A DNA stretch of 64,000 nucleotides from Ceratodon purpureus (lineage: Eukaryota > Streptophyta > Bryopsida > Pseudoditrichales > Ditrichaceae). This document shows positions 22,131-33,253 of this stretch, in pieces; position 1 is the stretch's first letter; each line of letters starts with the position of its first letter. A program made the translations under genes and the position numbers. The notes under the pieces were generated by a model, which had not been told where the DNA came from, did no database searches, and saw only the letters and a list, made by a program, of their open reading frames with translations. The stretch is from contig CM026426.1 of the NCBI GenBank assembly GCA_014871385.1, forward strand, positions 42,117,613 through 42,181,612, given 5' to 3'.

Positions 22131-22161
22131 CATGGGTGAGCAGACCCCTTGCTCACCCATG
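22131..22161. repeat. Perfect 12-bp hairpin with 7-nt loop
   Basis: CATGGGTGAGCA is followed after seven bases by its exact reverse complement TGCTCACCCATG. A longer imperfect inverted repeat, around CACATGGCACTG and CAGTGCCACATGTG, follows at about 22,215-22,290. They lie between the Harbinger nuclease gene and the broken end of LINE copy 2, and may belong to the end of the Harbinger element or to a small non-autonomous one. Confidence 0.6.
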
Positions 22162-22496
22162 TGCGCCCACACCCCAAGGTGCACCCCAAAAAATCAAACA
22201 ACCAATCCCGACCTGACACATGGCACTGCGCCCTTGGCTGCGAAGCGCACCCCTGCGCAGTCAGGGTGCGCACAGTGCCACATGTGCCAGGCCCTACAGA
22301 ATGCTCCGGACGCTCCTATCCAACACTGTCGACCAACAGGTAGCTACACTCTCCACAGCCATGGTTCACAAATTCAGATGAGATACAGAGCGAGACACAA
22401 GGCCAGCCTCACTTGTCCTATCGTCTCAGTTTGCGGCTAACTCCTAGAGGCCGTCCTCACCTAGAAATGGGAAGCGATTCAGAGGCTCATCTCAGC

Positions 22497-22850
22497 TCTT
22501 TCCATGGGCTTTGACTTCATATATTGTATTTGGTTGGGTTTGCTTATTTAACAGTTCGACCATTTCTTGTAAAATGGTTTTATCAGGGTGGTTGTTTTGT
22601 TGTGTTGGATGTTTTAATTGGATGTTTACTACATGTATAGATTTGAGGTAGTCTATGAAAATATGTGCATGTTCGTTTATATATCTAGTGGTGATCAGTT
22701 ATAGTGTTTCATGGATGGCCATGACCTCTGCTTGGAAGCAAGTTTGTAGTCCCGGTAGTCTTCTGGATAATTGTATGTCTCGCCTAGCTGGGTTGTATAT
22801 TCCATAGCCGGCTTTTTCTTTTTTCCAATCCCCATCAGCAGCTTCTTGTG
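22497..22850 (-). pseudogene. LINE RNase H domain, truncated
   Basis: On the minus strand: AADGDWKKEKAGYGIYNPAR carries the first Asp, QAEVMAIHETL the Glu, then IFIDYLKSIHVVNIQLKHP (the usual IFTDS Asp position) and TIYEVKAHG at the break. This is the order of RNase H motifs that remove the RNA strand in some LINEs. A TAA falls inside the Glu helix region, and the last conserved part (usually followed by GNE-x-AD) is missing beyond 22,497. Confidence 0.8.
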
Positions 22851-24579
22851 GTAATAGGAAAGAATCATCTGTGTAGTAACTGTATTGAGGTAGATATTTT
22901 AGGGTAGTGTGTATTTCAATTTTTGGGAGGGAATTGACCCACTGGTTTTGTGGGTTGTGGTGGGGTGGATAAATTAGTTTATTCCATTTGTGTTTTTGTT
23001 AACTTTTGTGTTTGGCGGTGTAGGTGGGGCGATTGAGGTGTCATATTGCAAGAGTTATAAATGTTCAATTGTTGATTTTATGTTTTTGTATATATGATTT
23101 GAGGTGCCATTACTCTAATTTTGATGATGAATACACCATATGTAGATTGCAAGTGGTCCTGTTCGGATTTTGTTGGGTTCTAGTGATATTGTTGATTCTT
23201 CATATGCAATGGTGTCGGCAGCAAAAATAATAACGGTGTGTTTATCTAGAAAGGGTCCAGTGTGTGGTGATAAGTTTTGGAACTAGTTGGTGTCTGGGAT
23301 TGTTAGAATGGTGGTTGTTAGAATGGTGATAGTGGCAGGGTCTTGTTTAGTTATGAGTCTTACAGAATGTATTGCTTGTTGTGTTGTTGCTGCGTTATTG
23401 AGGTGGGCATAGCCGATACCTTTCCATTTGTATTGAAAGGCAGTTCCTTATGAACCAAAAACCTTGTCTCTAGCAAATGTTGAGTAAAATTGAGTGATTT
23501 GCATGGGGCATGTTATGGGTGGGGAGAAGTATGACTATATTATATTAAAAGTTGTTATGAGTTTGTTTAGAATGTTAGTTGGGAGGATATAGCAGGTATT
23601 AATTTGTGGGTGTTGTATTTGTTGTTTTATATTGTTGCCATTACCATTTTAGTCTTGTAGCTGGAATGGTGGTGATATATTTACCTATGTTGTTGTAAAG
23701 GTGCGTTTTATCATTTTGTGTTTGAATGGTGCACTTGTCTATAGCTATGTCTCGTTCTAGATTACATTCAATTGTGGATGTTTTAATGAGGGGGGTGAGT
23801 GTTGCGGTTGGGATGTAGGGCATGTCTCTATTTTGTTTGGGAGCAAACTGTGTTTGTATGAGAGTTTGGTAGTGTCGGATTTTATAAACTGTGTAGTAAT
23901 TTGTAAGTAAGTTTGTATTATAATGTATTACTGCCAGTAGGTTCTGTGGGAATAGTTCTTGTTGTGCTAGCCATTTATTGTATGTTATGTGGTTTGAGTC
24001 TATCCATTGACATAAGTAGGTATTGTATGTTTTATGTATTTTATATTTGTCTTTTGTTGTAATGGTTATGAGGTTTATGATTGTGCGAATGGGGAAGCAG
24101 ATGAGATCATTTTTCATGAGTTGTAGTGGGAGTTGGTTGTTGTGGTTGGGGTGGTGAAGGAATTTGTACAAGGTTTATTTGTGGTCTGAGGGTTTTGTGG
24201 GGGGTTATAGATTTTATACTTTTCTTTGAGTGTGCATGGTGGGGAATGTAGGACGCATGTGTTCAGGCAATCTTCAGTGCATGGTTGTTCACAGAAGAGT
24301 TTAGTTGCTAAGTTTGGTGCACTTTTCTCTAATTTAGTTGGATTTCTGTAATACATTTGGAATTCTTTCAATGACATTAGTTTTGTAGCATTGAGGAGGG
24401 TGATATGTCTTCTTGTGTAGATTTTATGTACCATGAGTTTGTACAATAGTTTATTGGAGAGTTGTGGATTTAGTTGTGGTATGTTGTTTGTGACAATAGT
24501 TCTCTATTCTGTTTTAGTTCGGTTTTGTTAAATTGAAAGTTTTCATTAGTGCTTTTTAGGTGTATTCCAGCAGCAATTT

Positions 24580-27254
24580 TTGTGAGGAATAATGTTCGTG
24601 TTGTTGATGATCTTTCGCAATCCTAATGTTCAGTGCTTGAGATGTTTTTGGCAACCATGGCTTTAGCAGGGATGTATTGTATTAGTCCTCTATATATTAG
24701 GCCAAGACGTCCGTCGTCATTAATTGCATTTCGGAGTTGTTTGCAAATATAATGGAGGTAGGCATTTGTTAAAGAGAAGGCTTTTAGTCCGAATAAGTCG
24801 TGAGGGAGTTGGATTATTACGTTTGTAGTGCTTTTAGGTAGGCCACATAATTTTTAGATTGCAATAAATTTTTTGTCAAGTTTTTTAATTGTTGGTTGTG
24901 AGTAGGGAACTGCAAAGAAGTTGTAGGCTATGCATGCCCTGATTATTGTGTCAACCATACTGATTCTTTATTGAATAGTGGCAATAATGTGCTAGTTGGT
25001 TTCATAGGTCTATGATTTTAGCAATGGTGACATGTGTTTGGAGTTTCCATTTAAATGATGGAACGAGTTGAATGCCCAAGTATACATAAGATTCATTTTG
25101 ATGTAGTATTGGTAATGTCTAGTTTCAGTAGCTAATTTTTTGGTTGTTGATATAGGTTTTAAATGTGTTTGGCGCTGTTTTGGATTTATTTGGGCAACTT
25201 GTAACGACATATTTTGTGACTCCCATGTCTATGTTGACCCATTTGTCAATTTTATGTAGTTGCGTTTGTAAGGGTTTAGTATTATTTGATAAAGCTGCAA
25301 GGTCATCTATGTATGTTGCAGAGCTAATTTTTATATTAGATGTGCCAAATGTATAATTGTTGTCCCCTCTTTGTAGCCATCTTAAGAGTAGTTCTAGAAG
25401 GATATGGGCTGAGTGTGTTTCCTTGTATGGTGCTTCTCTGGATCAATATTGGTATAGTTTTTTCAAAGTGTACGCCTGTAAATATGGTGTTGGAGTGGGA
25501 GTAAATGCTTCCAACTAACTTTATTGCATCTGCCGGATATCCAAGGTCTTCCATTATGGCAAGGAGTCTTGCGTTATCTAGTAAGCCAAATGCCTTTTTA
25601 AAGTCTATATATAGTAGATATATGTCTTAGTTTGTAAATTTTGCGTCTTCTATTGCTGATATGAGGAGTTGAAGTTGTCTTGTAGTACTTCTTTCTGCTC
25701 TAAGTCCTTCTTTCTGCTCTAAGTCCTTCCTGACTATCGTAGTGGATTTGGTATTTTTCTCCATATGTTGATAATATGTTTGTTAATGTATTAGTGAAGA
25801 ATTTGTAGATTGTGTTGGCTAGTGGAATTGGTATGTGATTTGGCAATTGTGCACGGTCTCCTTTGTTATGGAGTATTATGGTTAAACTTATTTTCCAAGA
25901 TGGTGGGATTTGTTTTTGTTTGTAGCAATGAGTAAAGAATAAGAAGAGAAATTTATAGAAGCTTTCCGGCGTGTGTTTTAGGATGGAGTTGGGGATTTTG
26001 TCTAGGCCTGGTGCTTTGTTGTTGGATAGGTATTTCAGACATATTTCATATATTTCTTCATCAAAGTGGTTATGTAGTGGTAAGTGTGGGATACCTCTTT
26101 TGTCTATTACAAATCCATCTAGGTCGTGCCAAGGGTATTGTTTGACACCACAAGTACATTGTAATGGATGGTTTGGTTGGTAGTAGCATGTAGGTAATGT
26201 AGGTCTATTGTTAATTGATTGTTGTATGTGGATTTTGTTTGCTATGACTTATGGGCTGGTTATGATGTTGTTGTGTATATCCATATTGTAGTCTAATGGT
26301 GGAGTTTCTTGATTTTTGAAGACTTTTCTTAAATTATTTTCTTTGGGCTTTAGTCGTATAATTGTCTATATTTTGATATTGCCTTTCTTGTGCAAGCTCT
26401 GGATATATTTTGTGGTGAATTGCGGGCTTGTATTTTTGCAATTTTGGCTATGTCTACTAGTGATTGGATCCATTGTTGTTGATTGTGTTCTGGAGTTGGA
26501 AGTAGTGCGATGTTGACATTTATGTGTGTTTGTAATTTTTTGATGATCGGATGTAATTGCCAGTTTTGTATGTTTTTAGTTATGGAAATTGTTTTCTTTA
26601 ATAAATGATAGGTAGATAAGTGCTTTTTGTTGATGTCTGGGTAAGAAGCCTTTTAATTGGGAAGTTTGATTGGTTAGTGTTGGAAGTGGTGGTGCACTAC
26701 AAGTTTCTTGAATTTTGTTTGTTGTTTTTTGGATTATGAGATCTAGCTGTGAACAAGATGTTGCCATTGGGCTTTTGTAAGGTGGTCATTGGAGAGTATT
26801 GTGGTGAGGTCATTTATTTGTAGAGCATTTTCTTTAAAGAATTCAAACTTGAATTTGACCATATTCTCTTATGGTATAGGGCTTAGAATTCTTTTCGGTT
26901 TGTGTGTAATTGGTTTTGGTTGTGCTAGCAAGGTGTTTGGTGGTATATAAAGCCTTACGGTTAGTGGTCCAAGTCAAGGTTGTGGTCATTATTCGTAGTA
27001 GATGTGTATAAAGTGTTATTTGGTGGTTTAATGTAGTATCCATCTATTAGGATGGTTTGGTGATACTTGTGCCCTCCTTGTCTAATGAATGGACAATATT
27101 GTAGATTGTTTGTAAATGTTTGCCATTTAAAGTCCTCTGGTTGTGGTGGGGTTGTTTTGGTTTCATTTTGGCGCCCGATAAGAGCTATATATCTGTTAAA
27201 ATCACCGCAAAGGATATGTGTAGTATTTGGGTGTGCGTTGAGTTGTTGTGTCAT
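24580..27254 (-). pseudogene. LINE endonuclease/reverse transcriptase (copy 2)
   Basis: The endonuclease piece (27,254-26,961) reads HILCGDFNRYIALIGRQN and ends in NNDHNLDLDHYP, the GDFN and DH motifs of APE-type LINE nucleases. The RT piece has DLGYPADAIKLVGSIYS and IQRSTIQGNTLSPY (25,554-25,400), and the active-site block TYIDDLAALSNN with YIDD at 25,302-25,313. The family nicks the target and primes reverse transcription on the cut end. Stops separate these blocks, so no full protein is made. Confidence 0.85.
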
Positions 27255-27479
27255 GGTTTATTAGATTAGTGGTATAAGTCTTCTGCATGAGATGGCATGT
27301 ACATGTGGATAAGTAGCAAAGTTTGTAGTGGTTTGTTGTTAATTTTTATTAGTTGTAGATGAAGGAATATTTGTTTAGAGGTAGGGATTTTAGTGGTGTT
27401 GCGTGGATATGTATATTTGTGATTTAAGAGAGTGATGAAAATGACTGCAATAAGATATTGGATGATAATTGAAAGATGA

Positions 27480-28505
27480 AAGATTTGAATGAAAATGTGA
27501 TAGATTTTGTAATACAGGAGTGGTCACATTGGGTCGTGACACTTTGCATTTAATATGATAGATTTACTACAGTATTGTCAAAAGTAATAAAAGGGTCTCT
27601 TATAACTTATTTTGAGACATTTTATTTCATTCTAAACTCTTTTTAATAGCTACATTTTGAGACATCTTCAAGATTTTTAATTAAGATATTGTTTTTTATA
27701 TGTCCTAATGAATAAAAGATTAAATTGTTATGATATATTTCTACAATGGAATACTATTTAAAAAAAAAAAATCTATTATACATTTTATGGATATCAATAA
27801 AGTGAACTATGTAATATTTAGTTCTCTATTGTAATAAAAACTTGAACACCTTAATTACATATGTACATGACTTTGAGCTATTACAACTAAAAGGTAGGTA
27901 ATTTAAGACATAAATGAATCATTTGAAGACAAAGATTTGTTTGACCAATTCTCTCAAAGTTTTTATTTTAAGATAGATAAATGCATTAAAGGGTGTCTTA
28001 AACTACGCAGTCAAAAAATGTCTAGATGTGTTTCAAATAATAATTTTAGTATCTTCAAGAATGTTGTATATATCTACAAATAATGTTATAAAGAATATAT
28101 TAACAAGAAGTATTTTTAAAATATTCAAAAGCTTATGAGTAGCACATATTATTACATGCTATATTTGTGTTGTTGCTATATGATCATTGTTGGCCTTTTG
28201 CCTCCATCTATCTTAAATACAAAATTGATGAGCCAAATTAACTCATAATGACAAGTTGCAAGAATAGTTGTTAAAACAAAGCAATCTTGTAAGTATCAAA
28301 TATTCATTCTATTTTTATAAAAAAAAAAAAATTACTTTTTCAGAAGACATGGACTTTTAAAGAAGTATGAACTTTATAACGAATTTTTAGTGAGATTTTG
28401 ATAAAAATGACTAATAAATAAAGCATTTAACTCCATGGAATTAAAAGATTCTTCTTATTTCAGATTATTTTTTTATTTTTTCAAAATCTAATAAACTTTT
28501 ATATT
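27480..28505. other. AT-rich stretch, left flank of the 22-kb element
   Basis: Very AT-rich, without genes or RNA genes. The short word TTTTGAGACAT occurs twice near 27,610-27,665, and A-runs lie at 27,760 and 28,320. The base composition changes abruptly at 28,506, where the terminal inverted repeat starts. Confidence 0.75.
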
Positions 28506-28537
28506 CATTAGAGACCATTTCGGGTCATTGGAAGGCC
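28506..28537 (+). repeat. Left terminal inverted repeat
   Basis: Begins CATTAGAGACCATTTCGGGT and is identical for 32 bases to the reverse complement of 50,514-50,545. After that only short words, such as GGGCAGT at 28,553, recur at the other end. Confidence 0.9.
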
Positions 28538-28954
28538 TTTTAAGGGAGGCTTGGGCAGTACTCTCAAGCAAATTTTCACCTCGGGCACGGTGCCACTGTG
28601 AGGCACAATTGAGTTCGGGCAGCCCTTTAGCGTCGCTGTCAGTCCCTGCGTGGGTACAAGAGAGCCTCGAACGTGGCCTGAGTGTCATCGTAGGCCCGCA
28701 CCTTGCTAAACCCATCCTGCTAAATCAATGATGAAAGTGGAATTGGAGTGGTACCCCAGCAGATCATTTTATACTATTTCAGATCATTTTATACTATTTT
28801 GAGGTAGATCAAGTTGGCGCGAAACACTGCCAACGCAGCGAGATGTGGCGGGAGAGCGTGTGCGAAAATGTCGACTAGGAACTTTGTGTAGTCTGAGGCA
28901 ATTGACTTAGATTCAGGGAGGTTAGAGATTGCAGCGGGGTTTAGGTGCTACAGC
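28538..28954. promoter_or_regulatory. Subterminal and leader region of the recombinase-like gene
   Basis: No gene is seen between the left inverted repeat and the first ATG. A 20-bp unit, CAGATCATTTTATACTATTT, stands twice in perfect tandem at 28,760-28,779 and 28,780-28,799. It could be part of the promoter or a binding site for the element's own recombinase; both are guesses. The ATG at 28,955 follows about 150 bases later. Confidence 0.5.
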
Positions 28955-31900
28955 ATGGCGTTGAGAGATGTTACAAACTGTGTTGCTACTCCGTATGTCC
29001 CGCAAATCAAACTGCACCCGAGGTTTGCTCCGTTGATTAGAAGAGGACAAAGGTTAGAAGATCAGCCTACACCGGAGAGCTTTGTAGAGAGGAGAGCAGC
29101 AAATGAGACACATATCGACCTCTGGATCGATGGCAGAATCTACCCATTAGATCCGGCGACGAAGCAACCACCTCTGTTTCGGACAACCAAGCAATACATC
29201 GAATATTGCTGTGAAGGAGAGAATGGTATGTTAGGATACACCAAGCGGTTGAGCTACGGTCACACTGAGGAAGGACAGTTGAATTCGGTAAATCGGCTGC
29301 AGCAGGAGGTGAACAGTCACGAGCGTTGCATCATGCAACTACGTGCGCAGTGTGAGGATTTGCAAGTGAAATTGGACAATATGACCCATGATGAAAACCG
29401 GCACATAGAGGAGCGACTAAAGCTAGAAGGGGACATTAGGACTTTGGAGATATCGTGTACGGAATTGAGGGTGCTAGTGGCCCAATCTGATGTCGCGAGG
29501 GGTGAGTTCAGGGAACGCGAGGAGCAGTTTAGTGCTTTAGAGGCCGAATTGAGAAATCAGAGAAAGGCTTGTGAGAAGCTCCAAGAGAAGATGAAGAGAA
29601 TGGTGAAAACGCCGCTTGGATTTAGGGAGCGTGTCCACAGTCGTAAAATGAAGTGTCTGGATGAGCTTGCTCCTGGCTCCGGCCACGCAAAGCGAAGGAG
29701 AACTGCGCTACGATATCAGATTCAGCCATCGACAGTGTCACAAGTGCAGGAATTCAACAAGCGACAAGGAAGGAAGAGGAGGCTCGGGGGTGATGGAACG
29801 TTGCACAACAAAACAGCTTCAGTTCTTGCTAGTGTATTGTCTGCAGGTGAGGCTCGCAAGCTTGCGGAGCAACCACGAATGAGTCAAGCAACTACAGCGG
29901 CCGCAGTGTGTATTTTCAAGAAAATTAAGAAATCGATAACAGAGGAAGTGATGTTGGGGACTTGTGATGCATCTGGCGTGAGTAATAGAGGATATGTGGC
30001 GATGTGTAATGCCGTAAAACATCGGGTTCAGTTAGTTGCTCCAGAACTAAAGGGTGGTCTTTTGCCATCGAAGCACCGCCTAGCGCTGTTGCGAAAGCAG
30101 ATGAATGAGAAGCTTCCTCAATTTATAGGAGACTACTATCAAATAAAAGGTCGCCGAATAATTCCCGAGGTCAGGGTTGGGAAGAAGATTGTGCGAGGAG
30201 CAAAAGAAGTTATTCTTGATGACAAGAACAATCTCTTCGCGGAGCTGGAGGTTGTGCAGCGGTCGATGGTGCTGTTCTATGACATGACTATGGAAGGTAA
30301 CGTCGTTCATTGTCACCTAAATTTTCAAGGTCTGTGAACTACTATGGGACATTGTGAAGTAAACTGTAGTGAAGTTCGAATGCACCACGAGTTATCGTGA
30401 AGAATTACATTGAAACTCAGAAATTGATGGGAAATGCTGAAGCAAGATTAACTTGGCTGGCTCCATAATTGCCTTTGTAAGAAGAACAAATGAATAGAGA
30501 ATTTGTCAACGATAGGTAACTTGACATGATGCACCGTCCATGGATAATACCAACTGTCAGAATAGTGGTGCATCAACAATTCACGGTGTGGTTTTCCAGT
30601 GGCATTGCTGAAGTTGCTGGATGCTTGTGAAAAAACTCTAAGGGGATCATTGTCTCATAGTGGAACGTGAAACACAAATTTGTGGAAGTGCTGTGCGGTC
30701 AAGGCGTTGATTCATTGTGCAGCTGCAAACAGTCGCTTAATTAATGCCTCATACCAATTATGACCAAAATATTTCAAAATTAATAATTGTGGAACCTGGT
30801 TGCTGTACTACAAACTGGAGTCTGTTCTAATAAGTACACTGTAGATTAATTTGGGGCAACATAGTATTACTTTGTGCTGGGTCTTATTATAAATTCGTAT
30901 TGTGCAGAGTGCAATGGCCGGCCATTGGTCTTCGTGCTAAAATTGGACGAAGCAGAGGTGTTGCGGGAGAAGAAGTTTGAACGTGTGAGCCTGACTCTGA
31001 TGAATAGGGCCCTCGATCCCGAGATTCAACGCAATGATGAGAGATATTTTTCGGTCCAGAGTGAACAGGAGATTTGGCCCATTGGGTGCTTCCAAGTGGA
31101 GAAGGAGTCTCACGAAATCTTGAATTGGGTATTTGAGCAGACAAGATTCCCTGAGGTAATTGCGGCTCAGAATGCAGGCCAGTTGCTGGAGGTACCGGGC
31201 CGTGGATCTTTCACGGTTGAGTGGCACTTGTCAGCGGACATGAAGACAATTAAGTGTATGAACGGGCTGCAGCATGGACCTAGCTGTAAAATGAACTGCA
31301 TTTACTGCGAGCAGAAGCATGAGAGAGCCAAGACCGTGACAGCTGCTGACGCCGAACGTACTGCTACGACTAGAGGGAAGGGTGAATGGCAAGGAGGCTT
31401 GTTCGCATCAAGGATTCGAGCTGAACCAGTTGATGCAGCCACGCACCCACGTTGGAAGCAGGTGCTACCTATCCCTCTATCACGGACCCACATGTGCACA
31501 TTACATGCTTTGGTCCAAATCTGTGAAAAAATATTGCATTTGCATTTTATGTTTATTTGGAACATGCAAGACAACGCTAGGAAAACGGAAGCTATAGATC
31601 TCATGGAGAAGTCACTATCTGCCATTGGCGTGGAATCGGGAAACTGTGTGCTAAAGCAAGATGTGAAAAAATCTGGGAAGTCTGGTAATGTGGTTATGAA
31701 ACCCAGCTTGCGTGGTGGAGTGGCCATAAAGTTATTTGGTCCTAGTTCATGGTCGACTCATACCAGAGTGTGGAAAGACGTCACTATGTCCGAGATGAAT
31801 AATCTAGAGAATGGTCAAGCGAAAATCAAACGACAGAGAGTGTGGGAAACGCTAGAGGACCTGGTGCCGTACTTCACTGGACTAGTGTTGTCACCAGATC

Positions 31901-32699
31901 AGAGACGGGATTGCAAACATCGGATGGATGCTTTCGGAGCAGCATATATCAATGCATTCGGGGAAGGCCACGTCACGCACTACATTGTGAGTTTTTGGTG
32001 CCATGTCCATTGTTAATGAAGTTTTCAAGTAGTTGTGATTGAGATCATGGTACATGTAAATACTGCTGCACAATTGTAATTCGGATGTGTCGAAGGCTTC
32101 GTTGGGATCCATTTGAAATGTGCATGTAGCTGTTCTTCATTCATGCTGAAGCTCGAATCTGGACATTGCAGCATGCTCTTATAAAGCACGGCCCTTGGTT
32201 TGTCGAAAAGTATGGTAGCCTTTCTGTGTGGAGCTGCCAGGGGATGGAGAAATCGCACCACGTGGCCAAATCGTCAAGTCAGGCACATTCTCAGCATGGG
32301 GGGACAAAGGATCGAACTAGTGTAGTTGTTCAACAATATGAATTTTGGTATCGAAACATACAACATAGGTACGATGCAAAGTTGAAGAAGAGGATTGCTG
32401 ATGCAGAGTTAGGCCTTCCCGATGTAGAGGTGCAGGCTGCAGGATCGAGACGGCGGGATGCTTGGCATGCTTCCAATGCTGCGGCAGCATGTCGTGAGTG
32501 GCGAGCGGCGCGCACACGAGAAGGTAGGCGTTATGTGATTGCTTCAACTGAAGGAGAGGCCGTTCAGGCAGAGGATGAAACTTCACCGGGTTCTGGCAAC
32601 AGCAACGACATGGATGAAGAACTGACGGAGTCGTCGCAATGTCCAGATGAGACACAGGATTCTACTCAATCAGATTACGGTGTCACTGATATCACATAG
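28955..32699 (+). CDS. Putative DDE recombinase, RAG1/Transib-like motif spacing
   Basis: Predicted exons 28,955-30,296, 30,908-31,986 and 32,172-32,699 give 982 residues. Splice sites are GAAG|GTAACG...GTGCAG|AGTG and CATT|GTGAGT...TTGCAG|CATG, with phases matching. Residues about 105-215 form a coiled coil; KRRR near 245 and KRQGRKRR near 270 look like nuclear signals. The core has D461 (LKLDEAE), D558 (SADMK), C578-x2-C581 (NCIYC), H808-x4-H813 (HALIKH) and E833 (QGMEKSHH). D-to-C is 20, the H pair spans 5, and H-to-E is 20. RAG1 has 19, 5 and 20 (D708, C727/C730, H937/H942, E962). The D-D and D-E gaps (97, 275) are also near RAG1's (108, 254). The C-terminus is acidic. Overall sequence is not close to RAG1, so it may be a separate DDE family. 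All frames are intact. Confidence 0.65.
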
Positions 32700-32945
32700 G
32701 TACATGGTGCTTGTCAGTATACACTTAGTTGAAAGAGGTAAAGATGAACGGCCACAATTATCATCTCTTCAGAAACCTGATTTAACTGTTGTATAAATTG
32801 AATCTGTGTAATTTGATATCTTGACGCAGCACATGTTATCATTCACCCTAGTGAATGCAATTGTCAAAAACTTCAGAAACTTCCAAGCTGAGTTCTCCCT
32901 AACATATGTGTACGCATGTTGGGCCATCAATTTTGAGGGTGATGG
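32640..32945 (+). repeat. Direct repeat A (3' end of the recombinase-like gene)
   Basis: About 300 bases, starting in the last codons (CCAGATGAGACACAGGA) and running through the 3' flank to GGGCCATCAATTTTGAGGGTG, recur at 35,880-36,178 in the same orientation with only scattered differences. Confidence 0.9.
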
Positions 32946-33253
32946 ATGAGTTGTATTATAGCTTACTGAAGTACATTAAAAAAATGGTTACATGCAGGTG
33001 TGATGCCGCATTCCTCAACAAAAATGAACAATGACTTTACCACGAAGCAACATTCAAATTGTAATCAATCAAAGCAGAGGCAAGAGTGGGTTTTTGTATG
33101 TCATTGTTGACATTTTATGTGAATAAAAAAATTGGGATTCATGCTGAAGCAATAACATGGCAAATGTGTTTATCCTGGCAGTAATAGTTCAAAAACGGAT
33201 CCATGTAGTATACTAAATCCAATTTGACTACAAGGAATATCTGAAGAACTAAT

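Larger units (their letters stand above)
22497..27480 (-). mobile_element. LINE copy 2 (APE endonuclease, RT, RNase H), decayed
   Basis: Same family, strand and A/C-rich coding strand as copy 1. The order from the 5' side is: endonuclease (26,961-27,254), reverse transcriptase (about 24.6-26.2 kb), a connecting region (23.6-24.5 kb), then RNase H (about 22.5-22.85 kb). Alignable blocks with copy 1 include PHDLFG-x-(E/K)-AFSL and the ECNLE(R/N)D segment. Similarity stops abruptly at about 22,497 in the middle of the RNase H motif VKAHG, so the 3' end is lost there. Frames are broken in many places. Confidence 0.85.

Noticed and set aside
28955-32699. Naming the recombinase-like gene KDZ or RAG1 outright
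   Set aside because: Only the spacing of candidate catalytic and zinc residues matches RAG1; general sequence similarity is not visible, and KDZ hallmarks were not found.
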